From Myxococcaceae bacterium (GTDB taxonomy: Bacteria > Myxococcota > Myxococcia > Myxococcales > Myxococcaceae): 64,000 bases of DNA. Made by a program: the position numbers and the translations under genes. Below are positions 1-8,834 of the stretch, one piece after another (the stretch's first letter is position 1; every line of letters starts with the position of its first letter). The stretch spans positions 1-64,000 of the forward strand of contig RPRB01000004.1 in the NCBI GenBank assembly GCA_003818285.1. The letters run 5' to 3'. The notes beneath the pieces were generated by a model. It did no database searches. It had not been told where the DNA came from and worked only from the letters and a program-made list of their open reading frames with translations.

Positions 1-39
1 ACGAGGAGCCGCCTCTACGCGCTGCGGTACGCCGCCTGA
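1..39 (+). CDS. C-terminal tail of an unidentified protein (partial)
   Basis: Only the last 12 codons and a TGA stop lie in the window, reading TRSRLYALRYAA. They are too few to identify a family. The call rests on an open frame running in from the edge and on the inverted repeats that begin at its stop codon, which would suit the end of a rightward gene. It could equally be chance. Confidence 0.25.
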   Translation, partial: TRSRLYALRYAA

Positions 40-102
40 GGCGGCGAGTTCCCATCCGCAAGGTCGCCGCCTGGTTCGAGCATGCGCTCGGCCAAGCTCG
101 AA
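40..102. terminator. Two adjacent hairpins between convergent genes
   Basis: GGCGGCGA at 40-47 pairs perfectly with TCGCCGCC at 64-71, with a 16-base loop. TTCGAGC at 75-81 pairs with GCTCGAA at 96-102. They lie between the end of the rightward edge gene and the end of the leftward DUF885 gene, the usual place for a bidirectional terminator. There is no T-tract, so termination is inferred from position and symmetry only. Confidence 0.35.
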
Positions 103-118
103 TCAACTGATCCCGGTG

Positions 119-1915
119 TTAGCGAGCCGGCGGCGTCCAGCTCCGCATCTTCTCCTCCAGCACGTCGAGCGGCAGGGGGCCGGACTCGAGAACCGCGTCG
201 TGGAAGCCGCGGAGGTCGAACGCGGAGCCGAGCCGGCGCTTGGCGTCCTCGCGCATCCGGCGGATGGCGATCTCCCCCATCTTGTACCCGAGCGCCTGGC
301 CCGGGTCGGCGAGGTAGCGGTCGATCTCCAGCTCCAGCCCGACATCGTTCCTTCCCATCGTGGTCCGGGCGTAGGTGAGCGCCCGATCCCGTGACCAGCC
401 CTCGTGGTGGAGGCCCGTGTCCACCACCAGCCGCACCGCCCGGAAGAGCTCGCTGCGGAGCTGCCCCGCCCGCTGGCGCACGTCCTGGTACAGCCCGAGC
501 TGCGGCCCGAGCCGCTCTGCGTAGAGGGCCCAGCCCTCGACATAAGCGTTGTAGAGCGCGAAGCGCCGGACGCGTGGCAGAGCCTGGTTCTCGCCCGCCA
601 GCGCCACCTGGAAGTGGTGCCCGGGCAGTGCCTCGTGGAGGAAGAGCGACTCGGAGGGACGCACCGGTCGAACCCGCAGCGCGCCGGCGTTCGCGTAGAA
701 GACGCCCGGCCTCGACCCGTCCGGCGTCGCCGGGACGTACTGGCTCGCCGCGGCGTTCTCGCGGAAGCGCTCCACCGGACGCACCTCGAAGTCCGCGGCG
801 GGCATTCGCCCGAAGAGCTCGGGAAGGCGCGGGCGCACGCGCGCCTTGATCGCCAGATAACCGTCCACCAGCTCCTGTTCGCTCTTCACCGCCCCGGTGG
901 GATCGGCGGTGATCGACTCGAGTTACTGGGCCGGAGTGCCGTCGAACCGCTCGGCGATGCGCAGGGCGTCGAGATCTCCGCGGATCCGCTCCACCTCGTC
1001 CAGGCCGAGCTGGTGGATGGCGTGCGCCTCGAGCCGGGTGGTGGTCTGCTTCCGCACCAGGAACGCGTACCGCGCCGGTCCATCGGGCAGTGCCTCGATC
1101 GCCGTGGTGGCCCGTGCCGACGGGAGTACGGTGCTCCGGACGAAGTCGGCGAGCCTGCGGTACGTCGGCACCAGCGTGCCGGTGATGGCGTCGCGATACG
1201 CCGCCGTCAGGCGCTGCCGGTCGGCGGCGGAGAACGTTTCTGGCATCCGGGAGACGGGGCCCCAGAAGGTGCTGTCCTCGGGACGGGCCACCACCTGGGC
1301 CTCCAGCTGGGGCAGCAGCCGGGCCACCACCGGGCGCGGGCGGGTGATGCCCCGCGGGATCCCCTCGCGCGTCCGAGCGATGGCGGCGTCCACCCAGGCA
1401 GGGAAGGCCCGGATCCGCGCGAGGAAGTGCTCGTAGTCGGCGACGGTCCGGAAGGGGTGCTGCCCCATGCCCGACCCGAGAACCGGGAGCTGGACGGGCA
1501 ACGAGCTCATCTGCTCGAGCGGCATCAGGTGGTCGTCGAGCGGGAGCTCTTCCAGCGTGGTGCGCGTCAGGTCGTCCAGCACCGCCCAGGTCAGCACGTC
1601 CTCGCCCCGGAGCTCCGTGCGGGGAATGGCCTCCAGCGAGGCCCGGGTCCGGAGCGCGAGCTGGCGCTTCTCCTCCCGTCCGCCGTCGGTGAGGTCCTCG
1701 GGGAGGCGGTCGTCGTATCGACGGTCACCGACCATCGTGGCCAGCAGGGGGTCGAGGCGGAGCATTCCCTCGAAGTGCTCCTCGGCCAGGGAGCGCACCC
1801 GGGCGCTGGACTCGGCAGACCCGGGACCGGTCGGGGTCGAGGCCGCGGGAGGAGACGAACGATGCGTGCAGGCGAGGCTCAGCGAGAGCAGGAGAACGGG
1901 CAGGGTGGGGCGCAC
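119..1915 (-). pseudogene. DUF885-family lipoprotein, interrupted by an in-frame TAA
   Basis: The frame reads as one DUF885 protein of about 598 residues, close to the usual family length, but a TAA at 925-923 splits it. The first part (1915-923, 330 residues) has a lipoprotein signal with lipobox LSLAC and the family's N-terminal half. The rest (from 922 to 119, in the same frame; first usable GTG at 889) carries the hallmark HEALPGHH motif, resembling the HExxxGH zinc site of DUF885 putative peptidases. Because both halves are in the same frame, this is a nonsense codon and not a frameshift. CAG-TAA-CTC needs one base change to become CAG-TAC-CTC (Tyr). It may be a pseudogene, a sequencing error, or two separately translated pieces. 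The putative zinc site lies wholly downstream of the stop, so the first piece alone should be inactive. Confidence 0.75.
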
Positions 1916-1994
1916 GGAGCCGGCGAGGAGACGCGGGCGACATGGCGGGCGTCAACGGCGAATCCGCGAACGTCGCCTGGCGCGCTCACGGCCC

Positions 1995-2023
1995 TTGACC
2001 ACATGCGTGGCCCTGCCACAGAA
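1995..2023 (+). promoter_or_regulatory. Possible promoter for queA
   Basis: TTGACC at 1995-2000 is a good -35 element; 17 bases later ACAGAA is a poor -10. It lies in the 119-base divergent gap between the DUF885 gene and queA, just before the TTG start. The call rests mainly on the -35. Confidence 0.3.
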
Positions 2024-2034
2024 GTCGTGACTCG

Positions 2035-3111
2035 TTGCCTCTCTCCGACTACGACTTCGACCTGCCCGAGGCGCTCATCGCGCAGGCCCCGCTGGCCGAG
2101 CGCGATGCCTCCCGGTTGCTGGTGCTGGACCGCGCCACCGGCGCCGTCGCCCACCGCCGGTTCGCCGAGTGGCCCCGGCTGCTCGGGCACGGGGACCTGG
2201 TGGTGCTCAACGACACCCGGGTCATCCCGGCCCGGCTCCTCGGCCGGAAGCAGGGCAGCGGAGGTCGGGTGGAGCTGCTCCTGGTGCGCCCGGATGCGGA
2301 CGTGGACGCGTCCGGGGCGCTGTCGGGCTCCGCCGAGGCGCTCCGCTGGATCTGCCTGGGGCAGGCGAGCAAGAGCCTTCGCCCGGGGACGGTGGTCGAG
2401 CTCGAGGGGGGCCGGGCCACGGTGCTGGAGGCGCTCGGCGAAGGGGAGCTCCGGGTGCGCTTCGAGGCCCCCGGCTCGGTGGGCGCGCTCCTCGAGCGCA
2501 GCGGGCGGGTGCCGCTCCCGCCGTACGTCGACCGTGAGCCGACCCCCGAGGACCGGACTCGCTACCAGACGGTGTACGCGCGTGCCGACGGCTCGGTCGC
2601 CGCGCCCACCGCGGGCCTGCACCTCACCGCGAGGACGTTCGCCGAGCTGGAGGCGCTGGGAGTGGAGCGCCGGTTCGTCACCCTCGACGTGGGTCCGGGG
2701 ACGTTCCTCCCCGTCCGCAGCGAGGACGAGTCCTCCCACCGGATGCACGCCGAGCGCTACCACGTGTCGGACGAGACCGCGGCGGCGGTGAACCGGGCGC
2801 GTGCCGAGGGCCGGCGCATCGTCGCCGTGGGCACGACGGTGGTGCGCACGCTGGAGAGCGCTGCCGGGTACGGCCAGGTGCGGCCGGGCGCGGGATCCTC
2901 CCGCCTGTTCATCCGCCCGCCGTACACCTTCCAGGTGGTGGACGCACTGCTCACCAACTTCCACCTCCCGCGCTCCACCCTGCTCATGCTCGTCTCGGCG
3001 TTCGCCGGACGGGAGCGAGTGCTCGCCGCGTACCGGGCCGCGGTGGAGGAGCGGTACCGCTTCTTCAGCTACGGCGACGCGATGTTCATCGCCACCGGAG
3101 CGGTCCGGTGA
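2035..3111 (+). CDS. queA: S-adenosylmethionine:tRNA ribosyltransferase-isomerase
   Basis: QueA moves the ribosyl part of S-adenosylmethionine onto 7-aminomethyl-7-deazaguanine in tRNA to form epoxyqueuosine at wobble position 34. The 358-residue product is of normal length. It has the family's N-terminal FDLPEALIAQ-type start, VLNDTRVIPARLLG near residue 60, a PTAGLHLT segment in the middle and FHLPRSTLLMLVSAFAG near the C-terminus. The start is TTG, the only initiator codon next to the conserved N-terminus. The stop overlaps the tgt start as GTGA, so the two queuosine genes are probably translationally coupled and carry out consecutive steps, Tgt inserting preQ1 and QueA modifying it. Confidence 0.95.
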   Translation: MPLSDYDFDLPEALIAQAPLAERDASRLLVLDRATGAVAHRRFAEWPRLLGHGDLVVLNDTRVIPARLLGRKQGSGGRVELLLVRPDADVDASGALSGSAEALRWICLGQASKSLRPGTVVELEGGRATVLEALGEGELRVRFEAPGSVGALLERSGRVPLPPYVDREPTPEDRTRYQTVYARADGSVAAPTAGLHLTARTFAELEALGVERRFVTLDVGPGTFLPVRSEDESSHRMHAERYHVSDETAAAVNRARAEGRRIVAVGTTVVRTLESAAGYGQVRPGAGSSRLFIRPPYTFQVVDALLTNFHLPRSTLLMLVSAFAGRERVLAAYRAAVEERYRFFSYGDAMFIATGAVR

Positions 3112-4232
3112 GCGTTCGCTTCGAGCGGCTCCACGTCGACGCCGGCACCCGCGCCCGTCGCGGGCGGCTGCACACGCCCCACGGCACGGTGGAGACTCCG
3201 GTGTTCATGCCCGTGGGCACGCAGGCCACGGTGAAGGCGGTGGGGCAGGACGATCTCCGGACGCTCGGCGCGGAGATCCTCCTCGGGAACACCTACCACC
3301 TGATGCTCCGGCCGGGAGAGGAGCTCGTCGGTGCCCTGGGCGGCCTGCACCGGTTCATGGCCTGGGACCGGGCGCTCCTCACCGACTCCGGGGGCTTCCA
3401 GGTCTACAGCCTGGCCCAGAACCGGAAGATCACCGAGGAGGGCGCGAGCTTCCAGTCGCACCTCGACGGAAGCCGGTGGATGCTCACCCCCGAGCGCTCC
3501 ATCCAGATCCAGGAGGTGCTCGGCGCGGACGTCATCATGGCCTTCGACGAGTGCGCCCCGTCACGTTCCGAGCGCCGGTACATGGAGGAGAGTCTCGCCC
3601 GCACCACGCGCTGGCTGCACCGCTGCGCGGCAGCGTGGACGCGCGGGCGGAGTGCGCTCTTCGGCATCGTCCAGGGCGGGCTGGACCTCGAGCTCCGGCG
3701 CCGGCACGTGGAGGAGGTCTGCGCGGTGGAGCTCCCCGGCTATGCACTGGGCGGCTACTCGGTGGGCGAGCGCCCCGAGGAGATGCACGCCTCGGTCGCG
3801 GACGTCGCGGTACTCCTGCCGGCCGACCGGCCCCGGTACCTCATGGGGGTGGGCACCCCGGTGGACCTCGTCACCGCCATGGCCGCCGGGGTCGACATGT
3901 TCGACTGCGTCCTCCCCACCCGGTGCGCACGCAACGGGCTGCTCTTCACCCACCTGGGACGGCTGAACCTCCGGAACGCCACCCACGCCCGGGACGAGCG
4001 GGCGCCCGATCCGGAATGCGGCTGCTACACCTGCCGGACCCACTCCCGGGCCTACCTTCGCCACCTCTTCGCCGCGGACGAGCTCCTCGCGCTGCGGCTG
4101 GCAACGCTGCACAACCTCCACCACTACCTGGAGCTCATGCGCGGTGCGCGCGCCGCCATCGAGGAGGATAGGTACGCGGCGTTCGCCGAGGACGTGCGGC
4201 GGCGGGAATCCGGCCGGGCCCCCAGCGGCTGA
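3108..4232 (+). CDS. tgt: Queuine/preQ1 tRNA-guanine transglycosylase
   Basis: Tgt exchanges guanine-34 of tRNAs with GUN anticodons for preQ1. The 374-residue protein matches bacterial Tgt in length. LLTDSGGFQVYSL contains the conserved catalytic-pocket Asp93. DMFDCVLPTR near residue 265 carries the nucleophilic aspartate. The C-terminal CGCYTCRTHSRAYLRH segment supplies the Cys3-His zinc site. The GTG start overlaps the queA stop by four bases. Downstream are yajC, secD and secF, the queA-tgt-yajC-secDF order seen in many bacteria, although a 372-base gap here suggests that the sec genes have their own promoter. Confidence 0.96.
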   Translation: MSVRFERLHVDAGTRARRGRLHTPHGTVETPVFMPVGTQATVKAVGQDDLRTLGAEILLGNTYHLMLRPGEELVGALGGLHRFMAWDRALLTDSGGFQVYSLAQNRKITEEGASFQSHLDGSRWMLTPERSIQIQEVLGADVIMAFDECAPSRSERRYMEESLARTTRWLHRCAAAWTRGRSALFGIVQGGLDLELRRRHVEEVCAVELPGYALGGYSVGERPEEMHASVADVAVLLPADRPRYLMGVGTPVDLVTAMAAGVDMFDCVLPTRCARNGLLFTHLGRLNLRNATHARDERAPDPECGCYTCRTHSRAYLRHLFAADELLALRLATLHNLHHYLELMRGARAAIEEDRYAAFAEDVRRRESGRAPSG

Positions 4233-4604
4233 GGACGGCGTGCCCGGTCGGTGCCCGCGGAGCCGTCGAGGGCGGCGAGCCGACGCGCGGCGCACGGGCC
4301 CCTCTCACTCGCCGGCAGGCACGCGGGCGAGCGCGCCTGGCTGATCCACCGCGTGCGCAGCGAGGGGCGCACAGGTTCCAGGAAAGCGACCCGGGAGCGC
4401 GCCCCGAGGAATCCCGCGGGGCTGGCCGGTGTTGAACACCCGTTCAGAGGGGCAGTTCTGATCCGGTTCTGATCCTGGTGGGACTTCGTGCCCGCTCGCT
4501 CAGCCGGGGAGCGACGCGCCTTGTCGTCCGGTGCGCCCTCTTGCTAAGGATGCGCGCCCTCTCACGATTCCACTCTTCGAGAGGCCCTGACGGAGTCCAC
4601 CCCC
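4233..4604. promoter_or_regulatory. Long tgt-yajC gap with small repeats
   Basis: This 372-base stretch has no convincing gene. It holds a short palindrome TGAAC-ACCC-GTTCA at 4433-4446 and, just after it, a near-perfect tandem repeat of an 11-mer, GTTCTGATCCG at 4455-4465 and GTTCTGATCCT at 4466-4476. One helical turn between copies is typical spacing for binding sites of dimeric regulators. These sites lie 45-90 bases upstream of the candidate yajC promoter, suitably placed to regulate it. No regulator is known from the sequence. Confidence 0.35.
4521..4550 (+). promoter_or_regulatory. Candidate promoter of yajC-secD-secF
   Basis: TTGTCG at 4521-4526 and TAAGGA at 4545-4550 are separated by 18 bases, in the middle of the long gap and about 54 bases before the yajC start. 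Spacing and position suit a housekeeping promoter; the match to consensus is moderate. Confidence 0.4.
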
Positions 4605-4955
4605 GTGCTCACCCATCAAGTCCTGCTGGCCCAGACGGGCGGCGGAAGCCCCTCGTCGCTCTTCATCTTCATCGCCGGGATGTTCGCGATCATGTACTTC
4701 CTCATGATCCGGCCCCAGCAGAAGCAGCTGAAGGAGCACAAGAAGCTCCTCGGCAACCTCAAGAAGGGTGATCTGGTCGTGACCCAGGGGGGGATCATCG
4801 GCCGGATCTTCCTGATCGCCGACCGTGAGGTGCAGATCGAGGTCGCGACCAACGTGAAGATCCGGGTGCTGAAGACCTCGGTCCAGACCGTCCTCAAGGA
4901 CCCCAGCGAGACGCCGAAGTCGGACGAGGCCAAGGCGGAGAAGGAGTCGAAGTGA
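4605..4955 (+). CDS. yajC: Preprotein translocase subunit YajC
   Basis: YajC is a small single-pass inner-membrane partner of SecDF that associates with the SecYEG channel. The 116-residue product has one N-terminal membrane helix (about residues 17-36, FIFIAGMFAIMYFLMI), the hallmark RPQQKQ immediately after it, and the KKGDLVVTQGGIIGRI core. The C-terminus is rich in Lys/Glu/Ser. The start is GTG at 4605, preceded by a weak purine-rich site. Its stop overlaps the secD start (TGATG). Confidence 0.95.
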   Translation: MLTHQVLLAQTGGGSPSSLFIFIAGMFAIMYFLMIRPQQKQLKEHKKLLGNLKKGDLVVTQGGIIGRIFLIADREVQIEVATNVKIRVLKTSVQTVLKDPSETPKSDEAKAEKESK

Positions 4956-6721
4956 TGGGCCGCAGCAACTGGGGCCGGTGGCTCATCATCCTCGCCGTCA
5001 CCCTCGGCTCCATCTGGTACCTCATCCCCACCTACTACTCGTTCTTCATCCTGCCCAAGTCGCAGCGGAACGACGAGAAGGCCCTCCAGGCGCGGCTCCC
5101 ACGGTGGGCACCGAGCGCCAAGCACCGCCTCAATCTCGGTCTGGACCTGCAGGGCGGCATCCACATGGTGATGCGGGTCGACACCCAGACCGCGCTGCAG
5201 AAGCGCGTCGAACGCCGCGGCCTGCAGATCCTGAACTTCCTCAAGGACCAGAAGATCGAGGGAGTCACCTACACCACCAATCCCGAGAAGCTCGAGCTGA
5301 CGCTCAAGGCGCCTGACCCCGCTACCCTGGACAAGGTGGAGAAGGAGCTGAAGGGCTTCGACGACTTCACCCGCGTGGGCCGCGCCCAGGATTCGATCAC
5401 CTATCAGCTGAGGGACACCCAGGTCTCCCGCTTTCGCGAGGACGCGGTGGACCAGGCGATGCTCGTGATCCGCCGCCGGATCGACAAGTGGGGCGTGGCC
5501 GAGGTCGACGTGCGGAAGATGGGCACGGACTCGATCCAGATTTCCCTTCCCGGCCGTCAGGATCCGGAGCAGGCCAAGGAGCTCATCGGCACCACCGCCC
5601 AGCTCGAGTTCCGGATGGTGGACGAGAAGAGCAATCACTTCAGCCAGCTGGTGGCCAAGCACCCGCCACCGGCCGACTCGGGGATCAAGCTGGTGCGCCC
5701 CAACGCGTACGAGCAGCTGGAGGGCAAGGACCGCGACCAGCTCCTCGCCTATGCCCGCCAGGATCTCCCCGCCAACCAGGACGTGCTGCTCCAGTGCGTG
5801 ACCGCGCAGGCCCAGAAGGGCAGCTGCGACAGCTATCTCGCCTACCTGGTGGACAAGGCGGTCCCGCTCACCGGCGAGAGCCTCGCCGGGGCCGACGCCA
5901 GCCGCAGCCCGACCAGCAACGACTTCGAGGTCAACCTCTCGTTCGACACCCAGGGGGGCGTGGAGTTCGGAAAGCTCACCGGGGACAACGTGGGCCGGTA
6001 CATGGCCATCGTGCTCGACGACAACGTGAACTCCGCTCCCCGCATCAACGAGCGGATCCCCAACGGCCGCGCCCGCATCACCATGGGCCGTTCGCTGGGG
6101 AAGAGTGACGAGCAGGCGTACCAGGAAGCGAAGAACCTCGAGCTGGTGCTCCGCGCCGGGGCGCTGCCGGCGCCGGTCACCACCGGCGAGATCCGTCAGG
6201 TCGGAGCGAGCCTGGGGGACGAGCTGGTCCGCAAGGGCAGCCTCGCGGCCATCGTCGGCCTGGCCCTGGTGGTCGCCTTCATGGCGGTCTACTACCGGAA
6301 GTCCGGGGTGATCGCCGACGTGGCGCTGATCCTCAACGGCCTGCTGATCCTCGCCGGCCTGGCCCTGTTCAACGCCACACTGACCCTCCCGGGCATCGCC
6401 GGGTTCGTGCTGACGCTGGGCATCGCCGTGGACGCCAACGTCCTCATCAACGAGCGAGTCCGCGAGGAGCTGGCCGCGGGGAAGAGCGCCCGGGCCGCGG
6501 TGGACCAGGGCTACGACCGGGCGTTCTGGACCATCTTCGACGCGCACGTCACCACGCTGATCGCCGGGCTGATCCTCCTCTCCACCGGCACGGGACCGGT
6601 GCGCGGCTTCGCCACGTCGCTGATCATCGGGCTGGTGGCCTCGCTCTTCACCTCGATCGTCGTGACCCGGGCGATCACCACCTACTTCGTCCACGGGCGC
6701 GGCGCCCGGGTCTCGGTCTGA
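4955..6721 (+). CDS. secD: Protein translocase subunit SecD
   Basis: SecD, with SecF, uses the proton gradient to pull exported proteins through to the periplasm. The 588-residue protein has an N-terminal helix (WLIILAVTLGSIWYLIP), the conserved LGLDLQGGIHM motif, a large periplasmic P1 domain, and a C-terminal block of five membrane helices with VDANVLINERVREEL, the conserved proton-pathway region. I prefer the ATG at 4955 to the GTG one codon earlier because it forms the common TGATG overlap with yajC. Two bases separate it from secF. Confidence 0.96.
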   Translation: MGRSNWGRWLIILAVTLGSIWYLIPTYYSFFILPKSQRNDEKALQARLPRWAPSAKHRLNLGLDLQGGIHMVMRVDTQTALQKRVERRGLQILNFLKDQKIEGVTYTTNPEKLELTLKAPDPATLDKVEKELKGFDDFTRVGRAQDSITYQLRDTQVSRFREDAVDQAMLVIRRRIDKWGVAEVDVRKMGTDSIQISLPGRQDPEQAKELIGTTAQLEFRMVDEKSNHFSQLVAKHPPPADSGIKLVRPNAYEQLEGKDRDQLLAYARQDLPANQDVLLQCVTAQAQKGSCDSYLAYLVDKAVPLTGESLAGADASRSPTSNDFEVNLSFDTQGGVEFGKLTGDNVGRYMAIVLDDNVNSAPRINERIPNGRARITMGRSLGKSDEQAYQEAKNLELVLRAGALPAPVTTGEIRQVGASLGDELVRKGSLAAIVGLALVVAFMAVYYRKSGVIADVALILNGLLILAGLALFNATLTLPGIAGFVLTLGIAVDANVLINERVREELAAGKSARAAVDQGYDRAFWTIFDAHVTTLIAGLILLSTGTGPVRGFATSLIIGLVASLFTSIVVTRAITTYFVHGRGARVSV

Positions 6722-6723
6722 CG

Positions 6724-7881
6724 ATGCAGATCATCAAGCACAAGACGAACATCGATTTCATCGGGAAGCGGAAGCCCGCGCTCTTCATCAGCTCGGTGCT
6801 CAACCTGGCCATCCTGGTGGGCATCGCGATCTTCGGCTTCAACTTCGGGGTCGATTTCGCGGGCGGGACGGTGGTCGAGCTCAAGTTCGACCACCCGGTC
6901 CGCGCCGACGAGGTCCGGGCCCGGGCGGAGAAGGCGGGCCTGCACGATGTGAGCGTGCAGGGGATCGGCGGCTCCAGCGAGAACAGCTACCTGCTCCGGC
7001 TCGGTGGCGTGACCCAGCTGACCCCCGAGACCGCAGTCACCGCGAGGCAGGCCCTCGAGGCGCTGGGAGGCATCACCAACTTCCACGCCGACGTGCAGAA
7101 CGGGATCATCAACTTCCGCTCGGGACAGAAGCTGGACCCGGACCGGGTGCGCCAGGCCATCACCGGCTCCGGGACAGGGGTGAAGGAGGTCCGTGACCTC
7201 GGCCCCGCGCAGGGCGGGGGACAGGACTACCAGGCAGTGGCATCGGGCATGGCGGACCGGATCACCTCTGCCATGGCCAAGGGCCTTGCCCAGCCCGACT
7301 TCAAGGTGCAGCGGGTGGACTACGTCGGCCCGCAGGTCGGAAACCAGCTGCGGAACAAGGGCATCGCCGCCCTGCTCTACGCGATGCTGGCGATCCTGGT
7401 GTACGTGGCGTTCCGCTTCGACTTCAAGTTCGGACCGGGGGCGCTGCTGGCCATGGTCCACGACGTCATCATGGTGAGCGGCTACTACCTGGTGACTCGC
7501 CGCGAGTTCAACCTGACCTCGATCGCGGTGCTGCTCACCATCACCGGCTACTCGATCAACGACACCATCGTCATCTACGACCGGATCCGGGAGGAGATGG
7601 CCCGGTACAAGGGCAAGCCGCTGCCGGAGATCATCAACATCGCGGTGAACGACACCCTGTCGCGCACCATCCTCACCTCCGGCGTCACCGCGCTCTCCCT
7701 GGTGGGACTCCTCATCTTCGGCGTGGGGGAGATCTGGGACTTCGCGATGGCGATGCTGATCGGCATCATCGTCGGGACCTACTCGAGCGTGTACATCGCC
7801 AGCCCGCTGACCATCTGGCTCGACCAGCGCGCGGCGCGGAAGAAGGCCGCCGGCGGTGCGATGAAGGTGCGGGCGGCCTGA
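6724..7881 (+). CDS. secF: Protein translocase subunit SecF
   Basis: SecF forms the six-helix membrane half that partners SecD. The 385-residue product begins with IDFIGKRKPALFISS, typical of SecF, followed by FNFGVDFAGGTVVEL (the FGVDFxGG signature). The C-terminal half carries ITGYSINDTIVIYDRIREE, the counterpart of the SecD conserved motif, and further membrane segments. It lies two bases after secD, so the genes are certainly co-transcribed. The periplasmic segment (roughly residues 40-190) is longer than in Escherichia coli SecF. Confidence 0.96.
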   Translation: MQIIKHKTNIDFIGKRKPALFISSVLNLAILVGIAIFGFNFGVDFAGGTVVELKFDHPVRADEVRARAEKAGLHDVSVQGIGGSSENSYLLRLGGVTQLTPETAVTARQALEALGGITNFHADVQNGIINFRSGQKLDPDRVRQAITGSGTGVKEVRDLGPAQGGGQDYQAVASGMADRITSAMAKGLAQPDFKVQRVDYVGPQVGNQLRNKGIAALLYAMLAILVYVAFRFDFKFGPGALLAMVHDVIMVSGYYLVTRREFNLTSIAVLLTITGYSINDTIVIYDRIREEMARYKGKPLPEIINIAVNDTLSRTILTSGVTALSLVGLLIFGVGEIWDFAMAMLIGIIVGTYSSVYIASPLTIWLDQRAARKKAAGGAMKVRAA

Positions 7882-7915
7882 GCGCCATCTGCCGGCCCTC
7901 CGCGTGCTTCCGACT

Positions 7916-7930
7916 CCGGGAACGTCCCGG
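7916..7930 (+). terminator. Short hairpin after secF
   Basis: CCGGGA-ACG-TCCCGG is a perfect 6-base stem with a 3-base loop, 35 bases after the secF stop. It is followed by TTCATG and not a run of T, so it is only a possible terminator of the queA-to-secF run. Confidence 0.3.
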
Positions 7931-8105
7931 TTCATGCCGGGCACCGGCCGCCGCCTGCCGTGACGACCTCAGCGCCCGCTGGGACCACGGGGCGTAGGTG
8001 GAGTGCCGCCGAAGGCCCGCGAGCGGCTGAGGACCCTCCGCTGGACGCCTGAGCCATCGCGCTCGGGACGATGCACCGCGTGCGGGGCCCGGTGTCCTCC
8101 CGGGC

Positions 8106-8834
8106 ATGGGAGGATGGCCACTCCGCTCGCGCGTCGATCGCCGCCAGGCGCTCGCCCTCCTCGCCCGGGGCGGCGCGCTCCTCGTCGCCGCCTGCGGGAC
8201 GACACCCGGGGGGCCGGCGTGCGCGCTCGCGCCGATCCTCACTGCCGGCCCGTACTGGCGGGATGCGCCGCTCCACCGCCTGGATCTGCGGTGGGACAGT
8301 CAGCCGCTCGCCGGAGCGGGGCCCGTCCCCGGCGTCCCGCTCGTCCTCACCCTCCGCCCCTTCACCAGCACGGACGCGTGGTGCCGCCCGATCCGCGGAG
8401 CCCGCGTCGATCTCTGGCACTGCGACGCACGGGGTGCCTATTCCGGTGTCCAGGACCGCGGCACCGGTGGGCGTGACTTCCTCCGTGGCTACCAGGTGAC
8501 CGACGACGCTGGGGAGGTTCGCTTCGTGACCGTCTATCCCGGCTGGTATCCCGGGCGCACGGCTCACATCCACGCCAAGGTGCGGCTCTTCGATCCCTTC
8601 GGAGAGGTCACCACCGAGATGAGCACCCAGCTCTTCTTCGACGACACGGTCACCGACGTGGTCCTCGAGAAGGAGCCGTACGCCGGCCGCGGGCCGCGTG
8701 ACACCCGCAACGTGGACGATCGGATCCTCCGCGGTCATTCCGCCCCCTTCATCTCCGTCGCCGGAGACTTGGAATCGGCGCTGGAGGGCAGAGTCGAGAT
8801 CGGCGTCCGGGTAGGGGAGATCCAGCGCGACTGA
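8106..8834 (+). CDS. Secreted intradiol ring-cleavage dioxygenase-like protein
   Basis: This 242-residue protein resembles catechol/protocatechuate intradiol dioxygenases, non-haem Fe(III) enzymes that split aromatic rings between the two hydroxyls. VDLWHCDARGAYSGV carries the first tyrosine ligand, and YPGWYPGRTAHIHAKV carries the second tyrosine and the two histidines, so the metal site looks complete. The N-terminus has a DRRQALALLARGG segment like a twin-arginine signal, then a hydrophobic stretch ending in LVAAC, a likely lipobox. The product is therefore probably exported folded and anchored outside the cytoplasm. No other aromatic-degradation genes are nearby, so a specific substrate cannot be named; extracellular phenolics are plausible. 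Flanking gaps of 224 and 490 bases suggest a single-gene unit. Confidence 0.82.
   Translation: MGGWPLRSRVDRRQALALLARGGALLVAACGTTPGGPACALAPILTAGPYWRDAPLHRLDLRWDSQPLAGAGPVPGVPLVLTLRPFTSTDAWCRPIRGARVDLWHCDARGAYSGVQDRGTGGRDFLRGYQVTDDAGEVRFVTVYPGWYPGRTAHIHAKVRLFDPFGEVTTEMSTQLFFDDTVTDVVLEKEPYAGRGPRDTRNVDDRILRGHSAPFISVAGDLESALEGRVEIGVRVGEIQRD

Noticed and set aside
40-102. A mobile-element end at the left edge
   Set aside because: The inverted repeats are short, lie between converging gene ends, and no transposase or target duplication is visible.
404-2791. Very long open frames antisense to, or out of frame with, real genes (also for example at 9265-10878 and 4616-6694)
   Set aside because: They mirror the reading frame of a recognised gene, encode Arg/Pro/His/Gly-rich sequence with no motifs, and are expected by chance in DNA this rich in GC.
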